5,250 bases of DNA from Candidatus Brachybacter algidus (GTDB taxonomy: Bacteria > Bacteroidota > Bacteroidia > Chitinophagales > Saprospiraceae): contig JADJSK010000010.1 in the NCBI GenBank assembly GCA_016711705.1, positions 1 through 5,250 on the forward strand, read 5' to 3'. Made by a program: the position numbers and the translations under genes. The notes beneath the pieces were generated by a model. The model searched no databases and was not told where the DNA came from. It saw only the letters and a program-made list of their open reading frames with translations. Each line of letters starts with the position of its first letter. Within the stretch, counting starts at the first letter, position 1. Shown here one piece after another: positions 1-5,250 of the stretch.

Positions 1-269
1 CACATTGAAAACTGAATATTGAAGTAACAAACCCAATAATAAAAAGTGAAGAACTTTAAGAATTAATTTTTAAAGAGAGCACAAAGTTAAAAGGGGACAG
101 AGTCGAAAGACGAAGTCATACAACTTTCACCGTATGGCGCAAAGAATTACAGAGTGAAAACAAAGTAAAACTGACGCGAAATATGATGAAAAAAAATTAA
201 ACCGAGGCTAAAAAAACTACCAAATGAAATAAAACATAACGTTTTAGAGCATTGATTAAAAGATATTAA
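1..269 (+). other. 16S-23S internal transcribed spacer (3' part)
   Basis: This AT-rich stretch precedes the 23S rRNA and carries no tRNA-Ile or tRNA-Ala, unlike many bacterial spacers. It starts with a TTGAAAACTGAATA element typical of Bacillota rRNA spacers, which forms the left arm of the 23S precursor stem. A local fold is visible: AAAGTT (83-88) can pair with AACTTT (121-126), enclosing a GTC-GAAA-GAC tetraloop hairpin (101-110). The 16S 3' end (anti-Shine-Dalgarno CCTCC) is not in the window, so 16S should lie just to the left. No protein-coding frame is credible here. Confidence 0.85.
8..28 (+). other. left arm of the 23S precursor processing stem
   Basis: Positions 8-28 pair with 3261-3281 over 21 consecutive base pairs, including one G-U (17 with 3272). 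The two arms bracket the whole mature 23S rRNA. In bacteria such long stems flanking 23S are the substrate for RNase III-type cleavage of the primary transcript. The pairing is read directly from the sequence; the role is known for rRNA operons in general. Confidence 0.85.
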
Positions 270-3160
<2,891 letters not shown>

Positions 3161-3313
3161 ATAAGAGCAAACAAGTGATTGATTTGCGAAATAAGAAAGC
3201 GAGCTAAAAGCTCGATTGACTTAGATCTTTTAATTAGGTTAGTTAATAAACTTCGGTTTAGTTACTTCAATGTTCAGTTTTGAGTGGGTTTTCTGAAAAG
3301 AAAAACTCAGAGT
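3161..3313 (+). other. 23S 3' spacer with processing stem right arm and small hairpins
   Basis: This spacer follows the mature 23S end. It holds a 6-bp hairpin CGAGCT-AAA-AGCTCG (3200-3214) and a 5-bp hairpin closed by a stable C(UUCG)G tetraloop (3247-3260). It also holds the right arm of the long precursor stem (3261-3281), which pairs with 8-28. A 5S rRNA would be expected in or after this stretch in a standard 16S-23S-5S operon. None of its conserved segments (such as a CCGAACACGGAAGTTAAG-like core) is present. Confidence 0.8.
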
Positions 3314-3362
3314 AAAGTCATAAACACGGACATGAGAAGAAGTGTGCAAGTATGACTTTTTT
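3314..3362 (+). terminator. terminator-like hairpin between 23S and tRNA-Asn
   Basis: AAAGTCATA (3314-3322) pairs perfectly with TATGACTTT (3351-3359), and the run of T continues to 3362. Inside the 28-nt loop, ACAC (3324-3327) can pair with GTGT (3342-3345) and extend the fold. The shape resembles an intrinsic terminator, but the outer stem is AT-rich and the loop large. It may instead be a tRNA or rRNA processing structure or a partial attenuator, because the tRNAs just downstream have no obvious promoter of their own. Confidence 0.4.
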
Positions 3363-3378
3363 GTATTTAAAGAAATAT

Positions 3379-3450
3379 TCCTCGATAGCTCAGTGGTAGA
3401 GCATTCGGCTGTTAACCGAAGGGTCGCTGGTTCGAGCCCAGCTCGGGGAG
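3379..3450 (+). tRNA. tRNA-Asn (anticodon GTT)
   Basis: A full cloverleaf is present. The acceptor TCCTCGA (3379-3385) pairs with TCGGGGA (3443-3449), followed by discriminator G. The D arm carries AGCTCAGTGGTAGAGC. The anticodon stem is TTCGG/CCGAA with loop CTGTTAA and anticodon GTT (3411-3413). The T arm contains GGTTCGAGCCC. The 3' CCA is not encoded (CTC follows), so it would have to be added by CCA-adding enzyme. It lies about 220 nt after the 23S end and is probably co-transcribed with it. Confidence 0.96.
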
Positions 3451-3461
3451 CTCAGGCAGAA

Positions 3462-3477
3462 GAAGCAGGAATGCTTC
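3462..3477 (+). other. inter-tRNA spacer hairpin
   Basis: GAAGCA (3462-3467) and TGCTTC (3472-3477) form a 6-bp stem with a GGAA loop, a GNRA-type tetraloop. It sits between the two tRNAs, followed by the palindrome GCTATAGC (3482-3489). A role in separating the tRNA precursors is plausible but inferred only from position. Confidence 0.4.
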
Positions 3478-3498
3478 ATAAGCTATAGCATATAATAA

Positions 3499-3558
3499 GG
3501 CCCATTGGTCAAGCGGTCAAGACACCGCCCTTTCACGGCGGTAACAGGGGTTCGATTC
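3499..3558 (+). tRNA. tRNA-Glu (anticodon TTC), 3' end missing
   Basis: The 5' acceptor strand GGCCCAT (3499-3505), the D arm, and the anticodon stem CCGCC/GGCGG with loop CTTTCAC (anticodon TTC at 3532-3534) match tRNA-Glu. The 5' T-stem strand and T loop (AGGGG then TTCGATT, 3546-3557) follow. The sequence then departs from any tRNA: the expected CCCCT of the T stem and the ATGGGCC acceptor strand are absent, and AACATAACATATTT follows instead. As written it cannot fold into a functional tRNA. It is either a truncated remnant, a recombination junction or an assembly misjoin inside an rRNA-tRNA repeat. The identity is secure; the state of the gene is not. Confidence 0.9.
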
Positions 3559-3577
3559 AACATAACATATTTAAATA

Positions 3578-3615
3578 AAAAGCCAAACAATATGCAACTT
3601 TATTGTTTGGCTTTT
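3578..3615 (+). terminator. intrinsic terminator of the rrn-tRNA operon, possibly bidirectional
   Basis: A 15-bp perfect stem pairs 3578-3592 with 3601-3615 around an 8-nt loop (3593-3600). The core is AGCCAAACAATA with its complement. It ends in TTTT on the + strand, followed by more AT-rich sequence, and has a matching AAAA on the left, so it can work in both directions. It lies just after the clipped tRNA-Glu and faces the leftward genes that stop at 3691 and 3884, so it probably serves both transcription units. Confidence 0.88.
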
Positions 3616-3690
3616 ATTATTTTATATTTAAAGTAGATAGGATAGAATTACTGAATAGTGAAAGTAGTTGTATTATCAAATAAGTTAGTG

Positions 3691-3876
3691 TTAAGTAATA
3701 AAATCAAGAGATTTTAATAAATTATGCTTAAAATCTTCAGTAGAATGGTATTGAGTCATCGTTTCCCATAAATTGCCAATAGTGTTAAAGGAATGAGTGA
3801 TGTGATTTGAACAGTCTATAATAACAAAAAACAACAGTAAAGAAAATAATATTTGAATTACAAGGTCGTGATAATT
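3691..3876 (-). CDS. small secreted or lipoprotein-like open frame, start not visible
   Basis: This 61-codon open frame ends in TAA at 3691. It begins after a stop with no start codon near its N-terminus; the only ATG is at residue 40 (3759). The N-terminal third is strongly hydrophobic (LVIQILFSLLLFFVII) and is followed by DCSN, so it looks like a signal peptide with a weak lipobox-like Cys. Asp before the Cys is atypical. The rest is polar (about residues 24-61). A neighbouring frame (3887 to 3858) reads LKNKIITTL, a good positively charged start for a signal peptide. One lost base near 3863 would join the two. It follows the membrane-protein gene closely on the same strand and may be its operon partner. 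I do not recognise the family. Confidence 0.35.
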   Translation of the reverse strand, partial: NYHDLVIQILFSLLLFFVIIDCSNHITHSFNTIGNLWETMTQYHSTEDFKHNLLKSLDFIT

Positions 3877-3883
3877 TTATTTT

Positions 3884-4964
3884 TTAACTGAGGTTTCTGT
3901 TTTTAATAAAAATATGAAATATATAAATGAATACACCAGTAAATCCAATGATAAGGCTATTTGAAAAATATGGCTCTTGAATACGACAAGGAAATCGAGA
4001 GGAAAACATATCTATGAATGATTGGTTGAGGATATCTCCAAAAATAGGTATTTTATTTGTTAAACTATTTAAAAGTATTACAAATACAAGGAAAAATGAA
4101 ATAAAAGTAAAAATACTGCCTATATAAAAAGTTAAACGATCAAATAAATAGCCTTGTAATATAAATGCAAATAAAATAAACCGCTAATATAAGGAAGCAA
4201 AGTTGCATGATAATATCTTTGAAAAGAATACTTTTTATAGAATGTAGAACTACAAATGGATTTTGGATATCAGGGGAAGTATATAAATGATTAAATAGGA
4301 TATTAATATCTAAAGTATCATTCATATTTTCAGTACCAATATTTTCTAGTAGGGTTTCTTCTATTATAAATGTTTCAATGTTTTTCAAAAACAATGGGTT
4401 TATTACGCCAATTAAGAAATATATTCATTATATAGTGACTCTAAATCATTACCAGAGATAGCTTGAGGTGTTAAATTTTGAAACGATATATACGAAATGG
4501 AATCTTTAGTGTTTAACAAGGAAATCATTCCAATCATTTGAATCGTTTGACTTTTAATAGAAGCGTTATCCTTAAAATACTCTACTAAACTTGAATGCAT
4601 ATAGGTTTTAGCGGTTTAATAGTAATAGTATCAAATTTAGCTGTAGGATTGAATAAATGTGTGATAAAGATTTCTGTACCTTTGGTGCATATAACTTTCT
4701 ATAGTTTCTGGCAAACTATTCAAGAAATTATAGAAAAATGGAGTTTATTATTGGAGTGAGTAGTATTTTTTAATAATTCTGTTTGGCTATAATTAAGTAG
4801 TTCATCAGTTAAGTAGGTACTTGTTTCACTTGTATTAATAATTTTTCTTATGGAGAGATCGGATGTAACAACTGATTTGAAACTGAGTAAAATAATTAAA
4901 AAAACAAGTAAAGCAGAAATATATATTGCAATGGGTACTAAAAAATTCTAGATAAAATGCGCAT
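3884..4964 (-). pseudogene. four-helix membrane protein of unknown function, broken by six indels
   Basis: The gene starts at ATG 4964, 5 nt after GGAGG, with MRILSRIF, and stops at TAA 3884. Six single-frame shifts reconstruct 360 residues. Losses of one base fit T6 at 4940-4945 (complement strand), T5 at 4734-4738, A4 at 4606-4609 and near 4411-4419. Gains of one base (or losses of two) fit near 4679-4687 and 4138-4145. No segment contains a stop in its own frame, and the summed indels account exactly for the 1,081-bp span. The protein has one N-terminal membrane helix (about residues 8-29), a mostly polar domain of about 220 residues, then three helices (about 252-275, 278-299, 337-355). 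The helix 2-3 loop is too short for the FtsX/MacB permease signature. No catalytic motif is recognised. It is either a recently disrupted gene or an intact gene with sequencing indels. Confidence 0.7.
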
Positions 4965-4969
4965 ACAAA

Positions 4970-4974
4970 CCTCC
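4970..4974 (-). promoter_or_regulatory. ribosome binding site GGAGG for the membrane protein gene
   Basis: On the minus strand GGAGG is followed by TTTGT and ATG at 4964, a 5-nt spacing. This fixes the start, even though the frame from this ATG runs into TAG after eight codons because of the shift in the T run. The good site supports a formerly or actually functional gene. Confidence 0.8.
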
Positions 4975-4996
4975 ATTTTGAGTATTAGGTTCTTGA

Positions 4997-5026
4997 AAAT
5001 AGAAATAGAAATAGAAATAGAAATAG
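4997..5026. repeat. AAATAG hexamer tandem repeat, five perfect copies
   Basis: Five exact tandem copies of AAATAG are present (CTATTT on the minus strand). A degenerate AAATAG-like continuation (TAATAA) follows on the right. The array ends 33 bp upstream of the ATG at 4964, in the expected promoter or leader of the leftward membrane-protein gene. Short repeats like this can change copy number by slippage and so alter promoter spacing or leader length. No convincing -35/-10 pair for the leftward gene is seen around it, so a regulatory role is only inferred. Confidence 0.9.
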
Positions 5027-5115
5027 TAATAAAACTAATTTTAGCATGTTATCGGTTGGATTAATACACTATTATGTAAAAAGGCAGATATTAAACTAAA
5101 ATAAGCTAAATTTGG

Positions 5116-5144
5116 TTGCTTTTGATGAAAACATATCGTATAAT
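5116..5144 (+). promoter_or_regulatory. sigma-A type promoter reading rightward
   Basis: A consensus -10 TATAAT (5139-5144) lies 17 bp after a -35-like TTGCTT (5116-5121). Transcription would start near 5150, about 25 nt before the ATG at 5177. It is divergent from the leftward membrane-protein gene. Confidence 0.7.
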
Positions 5145-5176
5145 GAAAGTAATTTGAGGAATGGATTGGTGAAAAT

Positions 5177-5250
5177 ATGATTATACCTACTGCTCTTTTT
5201 ATATTAGGTATGTTTGGCTTGGTTTAATTGAATCGTATTGGACTGAAAAG
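5177..5250 (+). CDS. start of a rightward gene with N-terminal hydrophobic segment, frame interrupted
   Basis: ATG 5177 follows GGTGA (5168-5172) with 4-nt spacing and a strong upstream promoter. It reads MIIPTALFILGMFGLV and then stops at TAA 5225-5227. One base lost in the GGTTT region would continue the frame as LGLIESYWTEK to the window edge. The hydrophobic start suggests a membrane anchor or signal peptide. An anchor followed by an IE-x-aromatic stretch vaguely recalls membrane-anchored metallophosphoesterases, but too little is visible to assign a product. The gene is cut by the window end. Confidence 0.4.

Noticed and set aside
3616..3690. Further gene or RNA between the terminator and the leftward small frame
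   Set aside because: Only AT-rich sequence with stops in all frames and no stable fold was seen.
3884..4300. FtsX/MacB-type ABC permease, suggested by one helix, a large outer domain and three helices
   Set aside because: That family has a conserved cytoplasmic loop between the second and third helices. Here the loop is only a few residues, and no ATPase gene is adjacent.
4997..5026. CRISPR-like repeat
   Set aside because: The units are six bases, strictly tandem and without spacers, so this is a microsatellite.
5156..5172. GAGGA at 5156-5160 with ATG at 5161 as a start
   Set aside because: There is no spacing between the SD-like motif and the ATG, and the frame ends at TGA after three codons. 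ATG 5177 with GGTGA is better.

Overview
This window is the 3' part of a ribosomal RNA operon plus its AT-rich downstream flank. It comes from a low-GC Bacillota bacterium, most likely a member of Clostridia. That placement rests on the 23S 5' end (GGTCAAGCTACTAAGAGCG), the peptidyl-transferase variant CGCCAGGACGG, the Asn-Glu tRNA order after the rRNA, and the AT-rich flank with GGAGG ribosome binding sites. I cannot name the genus from sequence alone.

Layout, left to right. Positions 1-269 are 16S-23S spacer without tRNA genes. A complete 23S rRNA of normal length lies at 270-3160. Its spacer flanks form a 21-bp precursor stem (8-28 with 3261-3281). No 5S rRNA follows. A terminator-like hairpin (3314-3362), an intact tRNA-Asn(GTT) (3379-3450) and a tRNA-Glu(TTC) come next. 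The tRNA-Glu loses its 3' end inside the T arm (3499-3558). A strong 15-bp hairpin terminator (3578-3615) ends the operon.

Beyond the terminator the DNA is very AT-rich and is read from the opposite strand. A 360-codon gene for a four-helix membrane protein of unknown function runs from ATG 4964 (SD GGAGG) to TAA 3884. It can be read end to end only by crossing six small indels, several of them in A/T homopolymers. No segment, read in its own frame, contains a nonsense codon. After it comes a short open frame (3876-3691) that looks like a small secreted or lipoprotein product without a visible start. Upstream of the membrane gene are five perfect AAATAG hexamers (4997-5026). A good sigma-A promoter (5116-5144) then drives a rightward reading frame at 5177 that is also interrupted before the window ends.

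The recurring theme is damage without substitution-type decay: indels in both protein-coding strands, a clipped tRNA and a missing 5S. This fits either an indel-prone or misjoined assembly at an rRNA repeat, or a truly degrading rrn-flanking locus. Most open frames inside 270-3160 are fortuitous readings of rRNA.
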